A stretch of DNA of 50,872 nt from assembly GCA_018712785.1 (NCBI GenBank), contig DVGK01000069.1, positions 1 to 50,872 of the forward strand. The letters are read 5' to 3'. The stretch comes from Candidatus Choladousia intestinavium. GTDB lineage: Bacteria > Bacillota > Clostridia > Lachnospirales > Lachnospiraceae. The notes beneath the pieces are model-generated. The model had not been told where the DNA came from. It did no database searches and was given only the letters and a program-made list of their open reading frames with translations. Position numbers and translations under genes: made by a program. Within the stretch, counting starts at the first letter, position 1. Each line of letters begins with the position of its first letter. Shown here in pieces: positions 8,134 to 16,448 of this stretch.

Positions 8134-9189
8134 TCAATCAACAACAAAAAATTTTAATATTTTCATAAATTCCGAATATTCGATTTCTCCGTTACATACA
8201 TAGCTGTAATCATCATGATGAAAACTTGCTGCATATGCCATACTGTTATTTTCCTGTTTGGCTTCCCATATTTCCATTTCTATGTTCTGATCGTTTGTGT
8301 ATGTTTCTTTAAAAACAAAATTACCGTCTAAATATTGATAAGAGGATCTTTGATTTTCTGCTTGATAGATAAGAATATAAAATATTGTTTCTTTATACAA
8401 ATAATAAATTCTTATTTCATTCGTTTTATCATCAATTACATAACTTTCAAATTTCATACTTTCTGGTAAATAAAGAAAATCAATTTCTCTAATTCCTGTT
8501 TTCTGTTTTATTTCCTCAAATGCTTCCTCCTCTTCCTTTCTCTGACTTTCCACAATCCCGTCATCAATATAATCCACTTCCAACTTAACTCCAAACCTCT
8601 CAGCCACACCATCCCACACCTGCATCACCAGCTTCCGGTTCGCGTCACTGGTCATACTGATGCCGAACACCAGCACGAGCATAGCGGCCGCGACGCCTGC
8701 TCTTTTCAGAATCTTCAGTCTCTTTTTCCTCTTTACGCTCCGCCTTTTCTTCTTTTCGCTTACCGCCCTGCCAAGCTTCAGGGCCTCCTGATCCTCTTTG
8801 GGCAGCATAGAATAAAGCTTCTCCAGATCCTGCTCCAAAGTGCCTTCATCCGAAACATTCTCTTTCGAAACCTCTTTGCTGTCCCCATTCTCCTGTGAAT
8901 CCTGCTGGACGGTCTGCCGGGACTCCTTTTCCTCCGGCTCTTCCGCTTCTTCCTCCCAGACGCCTTCCTCTTTCAGCTTCGCTACCAGCTTTTCAAACAT
9001 ATCGTCCGGAGCCTTTATCCCCTCCAGGGACGGATCGCTGTTTAGCTCCGCTTCCAGCTCATCTGCTTCTTTCTTCAGGCTCTCCCGGATAAATTCATCC
9101 ATTCTGGGATCATCAAGCACTTCCTGATCTATCCGGATAGGAGAAATCTTGTCACCCTTCCCTGGTTTATCTTTCGTAGTTTCTTTCAT
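8134..9189 (-). CDS. DUF4367-like membrane protein (anti-sigma-factor-like)
   Basis: A 351-residue single-pass protein. An acidic, Glu/Lys-rich cytosolic half (residues 1-150) is followed by a basic KKKRRSVKRKKR stretch and one membrane segment (about 163-182). The extracellular domain, ending IEYSEFMKILKFF, fits DUF4367, found in clostridial anti-sigma-like partners of ECF-type sigma factors. The sigma gene at 10440-10964 is a plausible partner, although murG now lies between them in the other direction. Base composition changes abruptly inside the gene: the 5' half is GC-rich and the last ~450 bp AT-rich. The start codon has only a weak GGAAA upstream. Confidence 0.6.
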   Translation of the reverse strand: MKETTKDKPGKGDKISPIRIDQEVLDDPRMDEFIRESLKKEADELEAELNSDPSLEGIKAPDDMFEKLVAKLKEEGVWEEEAEEPEEKESRQTVQQDSQENGDSKEVSKENVSDEGTLEQDLEKLYSMLPKEDQEALKLGRAVSEKKKRRSVKRKKRLKILKRAGVAAAMLVLVFGISMTSDANRKLVMQVWDGVAERFGVKLEVDYIDDGIVESQRKEEEEAFEEIKQKTGIREIDFLYLPESMKFESYVIDDKTNEIRIYYLYKETIFYILIYQAENQRSSYQYLDGNFVFKETYTNDQNIEMEIWEAKQENNSMAYAASFHHDDYSYVCNGEIEYSEFMKILKFFVVD

Positions 9190-9247
9190 TTTCCGGCTAA
9201 GTCCCTTCTTGACTTTTCTATGTCAAAGGTTAAACTGTAATTAAAAC

Positions 9248-9285
9248 ATTCTGTTCCTGCCGATTCAGGGCCAAGAGAACAGAAT
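9248..9285. promoter_or_regulatory. Inverted repeat upstream of murG
   Basis: A perfect 9-bp inverted repeat, ATTCTGTTC (9248-9256) and GAACAGAAT (9277-9285), lies about 30 bp upstream of the murG start between two divergent genes. It could be an operator or an mRNA hairpin; no regulator is evident. Confidence 0.4.
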
Positions 9286-9313
9286 AGGATTATTGTTATT
9301 TTGGAGGATGAAC

Positions 9314-10378
9314 ATGAAACGAATCATTTTGACAGGCGGCGGCACCGCCGGACATGTCACCCCGAACATTGCGCTGCTCCCTGCTCTGAAGGAGCGCGGC
9401 TTCGATATTCAGTATATTGGTTCCTATGACGGGATTGAGAAGAAGCTGATCGAAGAGCTCTCCATTCCCTATCACGGAATCGCTTCAGGAAAACTGCGGC
9501 GCTATTTTGACCTGAAAAACTTTTCAGACCCCTTCCGGGTAGCCAAAGGCTATTTCCAGGCCCGCAAGCTGTTAAAACAGCTGAAGCCGGACATCGTTTT
9601 CTCAAAAGGCGGATTCGTCACAGTACCGGTGGTGCAGGCTGCCAAAGGGCTGCACATTCCCGTTATCATTCATGAATCCGACCTGACGCCCGGACTTGCC
9701 AATCGGCTGGCTATTCCGGCCGCTACCAAGGTGTGCTGTAATTTTCCTGAAACCATTCCGTTTCTCCCTGAAGGAAAGGCCGTTCTTACCGGCTGTCCCA
9801 TCCGTCAGGAGCTTCGCCAGGGCAATAAACTGGCTGGTTTAAAATTCTGCGGATTTACCGCCGCAAAGCCGGTTCTCCTGATCATTGGAGGAAGCCTTGG
9901 TTCCGTAGCTGTAAACCGCGCTGTCAGAAGCATCCTTCCCAAGCTTTTAGATACCTTTCAGGTGGTGCATCTCTGCGGAAAAGGCAATGTGGACGAAGCC
10001 TGGAACCATACTCCGGGCTACATCCAGTTTGAGTATATTAAGCAGGAGCTGGCAGATCTCTTCGCCATGGCGGATGTCGTCGTATCCAGAGCCGGAGCCA
10101 ATGCCATCTGTGAACTCCTGGAACTGCGGAAGCCCAATCTGCTGATCCCCCTCTCCGCCGCGGCCAGCAGGGGAGATCAGATCCTGAATGCCAAATCCTT
10201 TGAAAAGCAGGGCTTCAGCAAGGTAATACAGGAAGAAAATCTCACAGACGAAGCTCTTCTGAACGGGATTCTCTCTCTGTATGAGAACCGCCTTACTTAC
10301 GTGGAAGCCATGGAAAAAAGCGCCTTCAGCCATGCTGTGGATACGATTCTTTCCCTGATCTGCGACATTGTAAAATAA
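9314..10378 (+). CDS. murG: MurG, lipid II-forming GlcNAc transferase
   Basis: Membrane-associated glycosyltransferase (GT28) that adds GlcNAc from UDP-GlcNAc to lipid I to give lipid II. It has the N-terminal [11 protein letters not shown] loop, [11 protein letters not shown], the second glycine loop [12 protein letters not shown] near residue 190, and the C-terminal [23 protein letters not shown] nucleotide-binding signature (quoted in part). Length (about 354 residues) is standard. ATG 9314 is preferred because GGAGG lies 6 nt upstream. It stands alone, opposite in direction to its neighbours, away from any mur/fts cluster, and is followed by a strong terminator. Whether it is the only murG of the genome cannot be seen here. 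Confidence 0.95.
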   Translation: MKRIILTGGGTAGHVTPNIALLPALKERGFDIQYIGSYDGIEKKLIEELSIPYHGIASGKLRRYFDLKNFSDPFRVAKGYFQARKLLKQLKPDIVFSKGGFVTVPVVQAAKGLHIPVIIHESDLTPGLANRLAIPAATKVCCNFPETIPFLPEGKAVLTGCPIRQELRQGNKLAGLKFCGFTAAKPVLLIIGGSLGSVAVNRAVRSILPKLLDTFQVVHLCGKGNVDEAWNHTPGYIQFEYIKQELADLFAMADVVVSRAGANAICELLELRKPNLLIPLSAAASRGDQILNAKSFEKQGFSKVIQEENLTDEALLNGILSLYENRLTYVEAMEKSAFSHAVDTILSLICDIVK

Positions 10379-10393
10379 AACCGTTTCCTGTGC

Positions 10394-10434
10394 CCGGAGG
10401 GAACGGAGTGCTCCTCCGTCCCTCCGGTATACAT
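10394..10434 (+). terminator. Bidirectional intrinsic terminator after murG
   Basis: A long GC-rich hairpin has arms CCGGAGGGA/TCCCTCCGG plus CGGAG/CTCCG with a one-base bulge and a 5-nt loop. It is followed by a T-rich run on the plus strand and an A-rich run before it, so it can also end the converging sigma-factor gene. Confidence 0.8.
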
Positions 10435-10439
10435 TTTTC

Positions 10440-10964
10440 TCACATATCTAAGTACTCATTTCCGAAGCGTTCTCTCACGAAACTTCTTGCTCTGTAAAGC
10501 CTTGCCCGAAGTACCGGCTCTGCAATTCCCAGTCTTCTGGCCGCCTCGCTGTAAGAGATTCCGTCCACACAGATCATCATAAGGACCTCATACCACAAAT
10601 AATTTGCCTTCCGGACTTCCCTCAGGATTCTTCCGGTAAATTCCTTCTGATACATCTGCCGTTCATGCACTGAAATACTTTCTTCTACCAGAACATTTCC
10701 CATTTCTTTGAGATTATGATTCATTGATACTTCTTTATGGTTCTTATTCTTTCTGAAAAAATCAACAATCGCATTTTTCGTGGCGCGAATCAGCCAGGCT
10801 TTCTCAAGATCTTTGTCTATGTGATCCATATTTTTGTAAAATGAAAGAAATACCTGCTGACAGATTTCCTGTGCTGTCTGAAAATTACCAGTCTTACTTA
10901 CAGCAAGCTTGATGACTAAATCCTTATACTTCAGAAAGCTTTCCTCAAATCTTTTGTTCTTCAT
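10440..10964 (-). CDS. Sigma-70 family RNA polymerase sigma factor (ECF-like)
   Basis: A small sigma factor of 174 residues. Region 2 is seen in the first 90 residues (QEICQQVFLSFYKN, then LEKAWLIRATKNAIVDFFRK) and region 4 with its helix-turn-helix at the end (DGISYSEAARRLGIAEPVLRARLYRAR). It directs RNA polymerase to a specific regulon; the signal is unknown. AAAAGGGAA precedes the ATG. It is AT-richer than its neighbours. The likely cognate anti-sigma (8134-9189) lies beyond the inverted murG, a split arrangement that suggests a local inversion or insertion. Confidence 0.85.
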   Translation of the reverse strand: MKNKRFEESFLKYKDLVIKLAVSKTGNFQTAQEICQQVFLSFYKNMDHIDKDLEKAWLIRATKNAIVDFFRKNKNHKEVSMNHNLKEMGNVLVEESISVHERQMYQKEFTGRILREVRKANYLWYEVLMMICVDGISYSEAARRLGIAEPVLRARLYRARSFVRERFGNEYLDM

Positions 10965-11060
10965 TTTTCATTCCCTTTTCTTTTGTAAGGTATTTTTTTG
11001 CAGAGGATACGGCTGCAAACTCTCCGTATCTTATCTTGATCAGGAAACTGGCGCGGATTT

Positions 11061-11462
11061 TTAAAACAGGGCAAGAATCTCCTTCTTATCTTCTTCTGTC
11101 AAAGTTCCCGGTGTCCAGGCTACATTCACCGTATCTCCTTTATATCTGGGAATCAGATGCATGTGAAAATGAAATACAGTCTGACCTGCAGCTTCGCCGT
11201 TATTCTGAACAACATTCACTCCGTCCGCATGCAGTCCGTCCTGAAGCTGTTTGGCCAGCTTTTTAGCCAGTATCATGGCCTTCCCGGCCAGCTCGTCCGG
11301 AAGCTCGAAAAGATTGGCTGCATGCGTCTTGGGGAGAATCAGGGCGTGTCCCTTTGAGGCGGGTCCCAGGTCCAGGATCGCCCGGAAATTCTCATCTTCG
11401 TAAATTGTAGAAGAAGGAATATCTCCTTTCGCTATTTTACAAAAAATACAATTATCTTCCAA
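11061..11462 (-). CDS. HIT family nucleotide hydrolase
   Basis: A 133-residue histidine-triad protein of the Hint branch, a cytosolic purine nucleoside phosphoramidase or related nucleotide hydrolase. An N-terminal CIFCKIAKGDIP (zinc-binding-type cysteines), SKGHALILPKTHAANLFEL in the middle and the catalytic triad HFHMHLIP near residue 100 are all present. The start is a TTG at 11462 with AAAGGAG 7 nt upstream. A hairpin GATACGG/CCGTATC follows the stop at about 11010-11036. Appears monocistronic. Confidence 0.95.
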   Translation of the reverse strand: MEDNCIFCKIAKGDIPSSTIYEDENFRAILDLGPASKGHALILPKTHAANLFELPDELAGKAMILAKKLAKQLQDGLHADGVNVVQNNGEAAGQTVFHFHMHLIPRYKGDTVNVAWTPGTLTEEDKKEILALF

Positions 11463-11609
11463 AATCTGTCTCCTTTCACTCTTTTATTTGCATACTGTAC
11501 TTATATATTAAAAATTTTGTCTAATGTTGTCAATAAATTCTTGTTGATAATTTCCAAAGAAAATGTTAGACTTTTGAAAAATTTTGTAGATTCTGGAAAG
11601 TGATTTGAA

Positions 11610-12371
11610 ATGAGTAAAGAAATAGATCCTAACGGCTCCTGCCGGCAGAACTGCCCGGCGCTGAGACAGCTGAATCTTCACTACCATTATTTTGTATCAA
11701 AGCTGTCGCATGAAATACGAAATCCTCTGACTTTAGTATACAGCTCCCTGCAGCTTATGGAAAAAGAACAGCCACTGATCGGTACAAGTCACCTGTGGAC
11801 ACAGATCAAGTACGACCTTGAAGACACCCTCCGGCTGCTGGCAGATCTGTCCTCCCTGAATAACAGCGGGACCTTACAGCCTGAACCCCTGGATCTTCAG
11901 AAATTCCTCGGGGAGACGGCTGCCTCCTGCCGCTCCTTCCTTCAGCAGCATAAAATCTTCTTTACGCTTCAGACAGGCGCTGATCTTCCCATGATTTCTG
12001 CTGATCGGCGCAGGCTGAAAGAAGCTTTGCTGAACCTGATTCATAACGCCGCGGACGCCCTGTCATGCAAGGAGGAAAACCGGCGCCTCATCCTGGCTGC
12101 CGCTGCCTGCCGGGACTTTGTTCAGATTCACGTAAGGGATAACGGATGCGGAATCCCGACAGAATACCGCAGTTCGATTCTGGAGCCCTTCGTTACCCAC
12201 AAGCCAAATGGCACCGGTCTTGGGCTTGCCATTGCCAAAAGCATCGTCTCCCACCATGGCGGAGCGCTTTCATTTACTACCAGTACAGATATTCCGGAAA
12301 CCTTTACTGACTTTTGTATTACCCTGCCTGCCGGAGTTCTACATTCTGAGGGTAAGGAGCCAGCCCAGTAA
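11610..12371 (+). CDS. Soluble sensor histidine kinase
   Basis: A 253-residue cytosolic kinase with almost no sensor region: a short Cys-containing leader (CRQNC, residues 11-15), then the H-box SHEIRNPL with phospho-accepting His34. These are followed by the N-box NLIHNAADAL (about 140), G1 DNGCGIP and G2 GTGLGLAIAKS. The compact layout resembles clostridial orphan kinases that feed Spo0A, but that role is inference. There is no response regulator beside it. The upstream gap holds a GTCTAA ... TTAGAC inverted repeat (about 11518-11573). The 3' end overlaps the converging rhomboid gene by 33 bp. Confidence 0.85.
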   Translation: MSKEIDPNGSCRQNCPALRQLNLHYHYFVSKLSHEIRNPLTLVYSSLQLMEKEQPLIGTSHLWTQIKYDLEDTLRLLADLSSLNNSGTLQPEPLDLQKFLGETAASCRSFLQQHKIFFTLQTGADLPMISADRRRLKEALLNLIHNAADALSCKEENRRLILAAAACRDFVQIHVRDNGCGIPTEYRSSILEPFVTHKPNGTGLGLAIAKSIVSHHGGALSFTTSTDIPETFTDFCITLPAGVLHSEGKEPAQ

Positions 12372-12935
12372 GAAACCGGCCGCCAGCCCGCCGATATGCG
12401 CCTCATTATCAATTCCAATGGCCGTCATTCCCTGAAGAATGGTAAGGACGGCCATTAGAATCAGTCTCTGGCCGGACAGGCCCGGCACCCGGTCTTTTTT
12501 CCGAAGAACCAGATAAATCAAAGCTCCCGTCACAGAAAAAATAGCTCCCGAAGCTCCCGCGGAGACAGCAAATTCCCGGGTATACAGTTCATAGGCAATG
12601 GAGAGAAGGTTCCCGGCAATCCCTCCTGCCAGATAAATAATTAAAAATCTTATTTTCCCCACGGCCGCTTCCAGATAATCTCCAAGAAAAATCAAGACCA
12701 GCATATTATAAAAGAGATGCTGCAGCCCAAAATGCAGAAACATGCTGGTGAAAATCCGGTAATATTCCCCTCCGTCTACCACCAAAGGCACAAAAACTGC
12801 CCCATGGTTCAGCATAAACAGAGCATCCTCCGTATTTCCCAGAATGCTTAACACGATAAAAACAGCTATGTTAATCCCCACGATCAGAAGCGTAACCGGC
12901 TGTCTGTTTTTTAAAAAGGATCTGATTTCTGACAT
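12339..12935 (-). CDS. Rhomboid family intramembrane serine protease
   Basis: A 198-residue polytopic membrane protein with six predicted membrane segments. The catalytic serine is in VSAGASGAIFSV (about residue 130) and the catalytic histidine in NEAHIGGLAAGF near the C-terminus. The FLHFGLQHLFYNM motif of the L1 loop/TM2 is also present. Rhomboids cleave substrates within the membrane; the substrate is unknown. The 3' end overlaps the opposing histidine kinase gene by 33 bp. Confidence 0.93.
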   Translation of the reverse strand: MSEIRSFLKNRQPVTLLIVGINIAVFIVLSILGNTEDALFMLNHGAVFVPLVVDGGEYYRIFTSMFLHFGLQHLFYNMLVLIFLGDYLEAAVGKIRFLIIYLAGGIAGNLLSIAYELYTREFAVSAGASGAIFSVTGALIYLVLRKKDRVPGLSGQRLILMAVLTILQGMTAIGIDNEAHIGGLAAGFLLGWLLTLRM

Positions 12936-13025
12936 TTCTACCTCCCTAAGGCTTTTGCGTCAGTATAGCACAGATCCTTCCGGAAATCCAATGATTCCCG
13001 TATGGATGCTACTGTCCTTTTTACC

Positions 13026-14405
13026 TCAATGTTCAGTTTTTACAGCATAGTAGGCAATATCCGCGAAGGAAATGCAGTCTCCTTCTTTAAATTCTTTTCT
13101 TTCATTAATCTGCAGTCTTGCTCCATTTACAAAGGTCCCGTTTTTACTGTTCCGATCCCGTATATAATACTTATGATTTTCGAATTCCAAACTGGCATGA
13201 ATGCGGCTGACTGTATCAGAGGGAAGGACGATATCCACCTGTCCCTCTTTTTTGCCGATCAGTACAGGGACCGGACCGGCCGAAATCTCCCGGGGACACC
13301 CTGGGGAGGAGGTAATCAGCTGTATCACAGGAAAAGTCCCGCCAGCAGTCAGACACCTGGTTTCATCTTCCGGAAGCAGGCAGGAGGTCTCCGGTTCAGA
13401 AGCTTCCGGTTCATCTTCCCGATACATTTCTTCGCGCAGCTCCTGGTAAGGTTCTTCATCCTCCTCCACGGCCCAGAGATGTTTCTGCGCCTTGTTTTTT
13501 TCCTCCTTTTTCTTTTTCCAGTGGTTATTCCCAAGCATCCCTGCCGCAAGAGCCATAAAGAACAGCCCTCCGGCTTCTGTCAGCCCTAAAATACCAAGGA
13601 AAAGCAGAATCTCTGTTCCAAGGATCACGGCCAGTACAGAAAGAAGGATCGCTGGGTGTACCTTCTGGAACAGCCGGAAGCAGTCTTTCTTTTCTTCAGA
13701 TCTTTCTTTTTCAGTTTGCGGTAAGGGATCTGTCCTGTGTTTTATCTCCTTTTGTTCCGGCTTTTCCCGGAGTTCTTTTAAGGGCCGGATATCAGGCTCT
13801 TCCACAAGGGTTTTTCTGTCCCGGCCCTTATCTTCGTTAAGTAGTTCCGGTCCTTTCAATTCCGGAGTATAATTTTTCAAAAGCTCCTCCAGCAGACGCT
13901 GAAGACTGCTGTTTTTTTCACCGGCTCTCTGGTACAGTCCATATCCGAGAGCCACCGCCTGTCCGTCCTGGTGATCCAGGCGCCGGAGAAAAAAGTCTGC
14001 CAAAGAGAGAATCGAGCTTTCAGGATCTCCCTGGGGATAACAGCATAGAAGCGCTCTTTGGGTGTCCGGCATAAGGAATATGTATTCCGGCTGGAAGAGC
14101 AGGAAGTCCGCAGGAATCAGATATTTGTGGAGTGACTGCAGCGTCTCCTGTATTCCCGCTAAAAGGTGAAGCATGTCGCCGCAGTTCAGCTTTCTTTTCT
14201 CAAACAGATTCTCCAGCGACTGCCTGGAGGTAATTTCATAATAGAAAAAAAGCGTACCGTCCCTCCAGGAGGAATGCATGGGAAGGAGGCCCGGAATTTT
14301 GTTGTTCTCTGTCATACGGATGCTGTAAATATCCGGATCTGTATTTTCAGGGGCTTCCAAAACAAGATAATTATTTTTTCCGTCTCTTCTGTATTCTGCC
14401 TTCAT
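13026..14405 (-). CDS. DUF6382 / FHA-domain membrane protein of the Tad pilus locus
   Basis: A 459-residue protein in three parts: an N-terminal DUF6382-like domain (residues 1-160), a charged linker and two closely spaced membrane segments (about 250-295), and a C-terminal FHA domain (about 375-455) with SRIHA and NSKNGTFVNG. FHA domains bind phosphothreonine, so it may link a Ser/Thr kinase to pilus assembly. It is the last gene of the pilus run, 55 bp after a pseudopilin-like gene. GGAGG lies 7 nt before the ATG. The domain name is recalled from similar Lachnospiraceae loci. Confidence 0.8.
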   Translation of the reverse strand: MKAEYRRDGKNNYLVLEAPENTDPDIYSIRMTENNKIPGLLPMHSSWRDGTLFFYYEITSRQSLENLFEKRKLNCGDMLHLLAGIQETLQSLHKYLIPADFLLFQPEYIFLMPDTQRALLCCYPQGDPESSILSLADFFLRRLDHQDGQAVALGYGLYQRAGEKNSSLQRLLEELLKNYTPELKGPELLNEDKGRDRKTLVEEPDIRPLKELREKPEQKEIKHRTDPLPQTEKERSEEKKDCFRLFQKVHPAILLSVLAVILGTEILLFLGILGLTEAGGLFFMALAAGMLGNNHWKKKKEEKNKAQKHLWAVEEDEEPYQELREEMYREDEPEASEPETSCLLPEDETRCLTAGGTFPVIQLITSSPGCPREISAGPVPVLIGKKEGQVDIVLPSDTVSRIHASLEFENHKYYIRDRNSKNGTFVNGARLQINERKEFKEGDCISFADIAYYAVKTEH

Positions 14406-14459
14406 CTATCTGCCTCCGTTCCCATGGTTTCACAATCTCTTTCTGGATTCCCACACTTT

Positions 14460-14924
14460 TTATTCCAGAGCTTCCTCGGCTAAATCTGCCAGCCCACGTA
14501 TTTTCCGTATACTTTCAGCGGGAGTTTTGATTTCACAGTCCCATGATGCTGAAAGCGTCAGACGGTTTCCGGAGAAAAATTTCATAACCATTCCGGGAAC
14601 CGGAAAATTTCCATTCCCGGAAGCTTCCACCCTGCCGTTTCCTTCCCGGGCTGTTCCCTTCAGACCGCGGCTGCCCAGGAAGCGGGAGGAAACGATCTTT
14701 TCTTTCAGACAATCTATAGACTGCCCCCGCTCTTCTGCCGTAAGACCGTTGCTTCCGGCGGAGGCTGTTTCGCATACAAGCCCCTGGAGCACCGCCCGGT
14801 CATGGACATAAAAGGCGCAGAAAAGAAAAGCTGTCAGCACAATTACTGTAAGTGATGCGACAAAGCAGGCTTCCACAGTAAGGCTTGCCTGCAGTCCGCC
14901 GATGCCCCTTTTTTCTGAATTCAT
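14460..14924 (-). CDS. TadE-like pseudopilin
   Basis: A 154-residue single-pass protein with the N-terminal pattern QASLTVEACF followed by a hydrophobic helix (about 13-35). The Glu at the +5 position after a short basic leader is the prepilin-peptidase-type signature of TadE/TadF minor pilins. The remainder is a soluble extracytoplasmic domain without recognised motif. GAGGAGG precedes the ATG. It lies directly after the prepilin peptidase gene, whose product should process it. Confidence 0.75.
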   Translation of the reverse strand: MNSEKRGIGGLQASLTVEACFVASLTVIVLTAFLFCAFYVHDRAVLQGLVCETASAGSNGLTAEERGQSIDCLKEKIVSSRFLGSRGLKGTAREGNGRVEASGNGNFPVPGMVMKFFSGNRLTLSASWDCEIKTPAESIRKIRGLADLAEEALE

Positions 14925-14975
14925 ATGACCTCCTCACTTTGTAATGGAACCGCACGCAAAATATTCCGACTGTAC

Positions 14976-15407
14976 CTAACCTCCCAGACAGGAAAGGATT
15001 TCCCAGATCATATCCGCCAAAAAGAGGAACGGAAGAAACGGTAGCTGGGTTTGCCTGCTCGCTTTCCCTAATGAAAGGAGGAAAATGGAGAGCAGCGCGG
15101 CAAAGAAGAACGCGGCTGATACCAGAATCACGGTTCTCGAAAACCCCAGGGACAGCCCGCATATAAGGATCATTAAGCTGTCTCCATATCCCAGGCCCTC
15201 CCTGGAAATCCAGGATACGGTCAGACAGAACAGGCCCGGCAAAAGCCCGGTAAGGAAAAAGACGATTCCCTGTTCCCGGTGAAATATGTGGTCGGCCGCC
15301 GTCAGCAGAAAATAGCCAGCTGCAAGCTGCAGATACACTTTTCTGCATTTCAGGTCGATGGCAGCCGCTGTCCCCAGGAACAGACCGGATAAAAACCGCT
15401 GATACAT
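14976..15407 (-). CDS. A24-type prepilin peptidase (TadV/CpaA-like)
   Basis: A small polytopic membrane aspartic peptidase (about 143 residues) that removes leader peptides from Flp-type prepilins. Both catalytic aspartates are visible in the usual settings: AIDLKCRKV near the N-terminus and GYGDS near residue 75. It lacks the methyltransferase domain of long PilD enzymes, as usual for Tad systems. ATG 15407 has GGAGG 4 nt upstream. It lies inside the pilus run with its presumed substrates on both sides. Confidence 0.85.
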   Translation of the reverse strand: MYQRFLSGLFLGTAAAIDLKCRKVYLQLAAGYFLLTAADHIFHREQGIVFFLTGLLPGLFCLTVSWISREGLGYGDSLMILICGLSLGFSRTVILVSAAFFFAALLSIFLLSLGKASRQTQLPFLPFLFLADMIWEILSCLGG

Positions 15408-15462
15408 AATACCTCCCATTCGCATACTGAATTTTCTCTGCCTCGGAAATCCGAAACACTCT

Positions 15463-16395
15463 CTACCCTGCGGCCTGCCCGCATTTTGAACACATTCTTA
15501 AGCTCCCTGCTTCCTCTTTTGTCACTTTTCTGACCGTCCTTTTCAGGCCGCTGCAGGAAAGACTGGTGTGATAACGGTTCCCCTCATTTGTAATGTAAAT
15601 CCCGCTGCCCTGCTGATCGCCGCATTTTTCACAGGGGTGGTACTTGCCGCCGCTGTTGTTTCTCAGGCTTTCCAGAGAGCTTTCCCGGACTTCACGGATA
15701 GACAGCTTCAGGTGGCTACATTCAGGATCCGCATGGCAGACAGTGCCGGTGACTGTAACATACACGTATTCTTCCCGGCTCTCATCCTGTTCACTGCCCG
15801 TTGCTCCGGCGCCGTCTTCCCTCCCTGTCCAGGCTCTTATCCTGGCTCTTTGGAGGAAGAAAATACCCGGAAGCTGTATGGGCGACCGGAGCTGATACGT
15901 AAGAACCAGATCAATGGTCTGTCCGTCCTTTAACACGGAGGACAGAAGCAGATTGGTATTTTTAATATTTTCCGGGTTTCCGGCTTTCTTCGTAACCTGC
16001 CTTTGGGCGTATGCTGTGGATACTATAGCCGCAGCCGTTTTTGTGCCCTCCCCTGCCTCTTTAGCATACCGGACAGAGTACGCGGCCGTTCCCATGGCCT
16101 GGCTGGTATCAGAAAGAGCGGTACCAAGCATAACGGCTGTCCCCATAACTGCGCAGTACTGTAAGGCCGCGATCATACAGATCAGAAAAACAGGAAGGGC
16201 AAGAGCCGCCTCTACTGTAAGCCCGCCGTGAAGCGGGGCAAAAAAGAATGCTTCTGCACCGGATTTTTTAAAAAGGAACATTGTGGGAGAGAGTATTACC
16301 TTTCTTTTAGAATATACTTTAAGATTTGTGTGCTGCAGATTTAATCGAAATGACCGATTCTTTTTATCTGTTTTTATTTCCGAATACAGAAGCAT
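15463..16395 (-). CDS. TadE-like pilin with C-terminal Cys-rich repeats
   Basis: A protein of about 310 residues with a type IV prepilin-like segment HGGLTVEAALALPVF and a single membrane helix. It ends in a cysteine-rich C-terminus made of two related units, VYVTVTGTVCHADPEC ... YHPCEKC and GIYITNEGNRYHTSLSC ... MCSKC. Each unit has two Cys plus His/Cys and looks able to bind a metal or form disulphides. Start choice is uncertain: ATG 16395 has GGGGTG 7 nt upstream, while ATG 16281 would give a shorter leader but has no good ribosome site. The gene lies 53 bp after the DUF5702 gene. Confidence 0.75.
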   Translation of the reverse strand: MLLYSEIKTDKKNRSFRLNLQHTNLKVYSKRKVILSPTMFLFKKSGAEAFFFAPLHGGLTVEAALALPVFLICMIAALQYCAVMGTAVMLGTALSDTSQAMGTAAYSVRYAKEAGEGTKTAAAIVSTAYAQRQVTKKAGNPENIKNTNLLLSSVLKDGQTIDLVLTYQLRSPIQLPGIFFLQRARIRAWTGREDGAGATGSEQDESREEYVYVTVTGTVCHADPECSHLKLSIREVRESSLESLRNNSGGKYHPCEKCGDQQGSGIYITNEGNRYHTSLSCSGLKRTVRKVTKEEAGSLRMCSKCGQAAG

Positions 16396-16448
16396 TCATT
16401 TTCACCCCGCTTTTTTGTAGAAAGCCCTTTAAAATCCCAAGGACAGAG

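Noticed and set aside
14800-15459. 219-codon minus-strand frame over the prepilin peptidase
   Set aside because: Alternative frame of the A24 peptidase and pseudopilin genes; the called frames carry the catalytic Asp motifs and ribosome sites.
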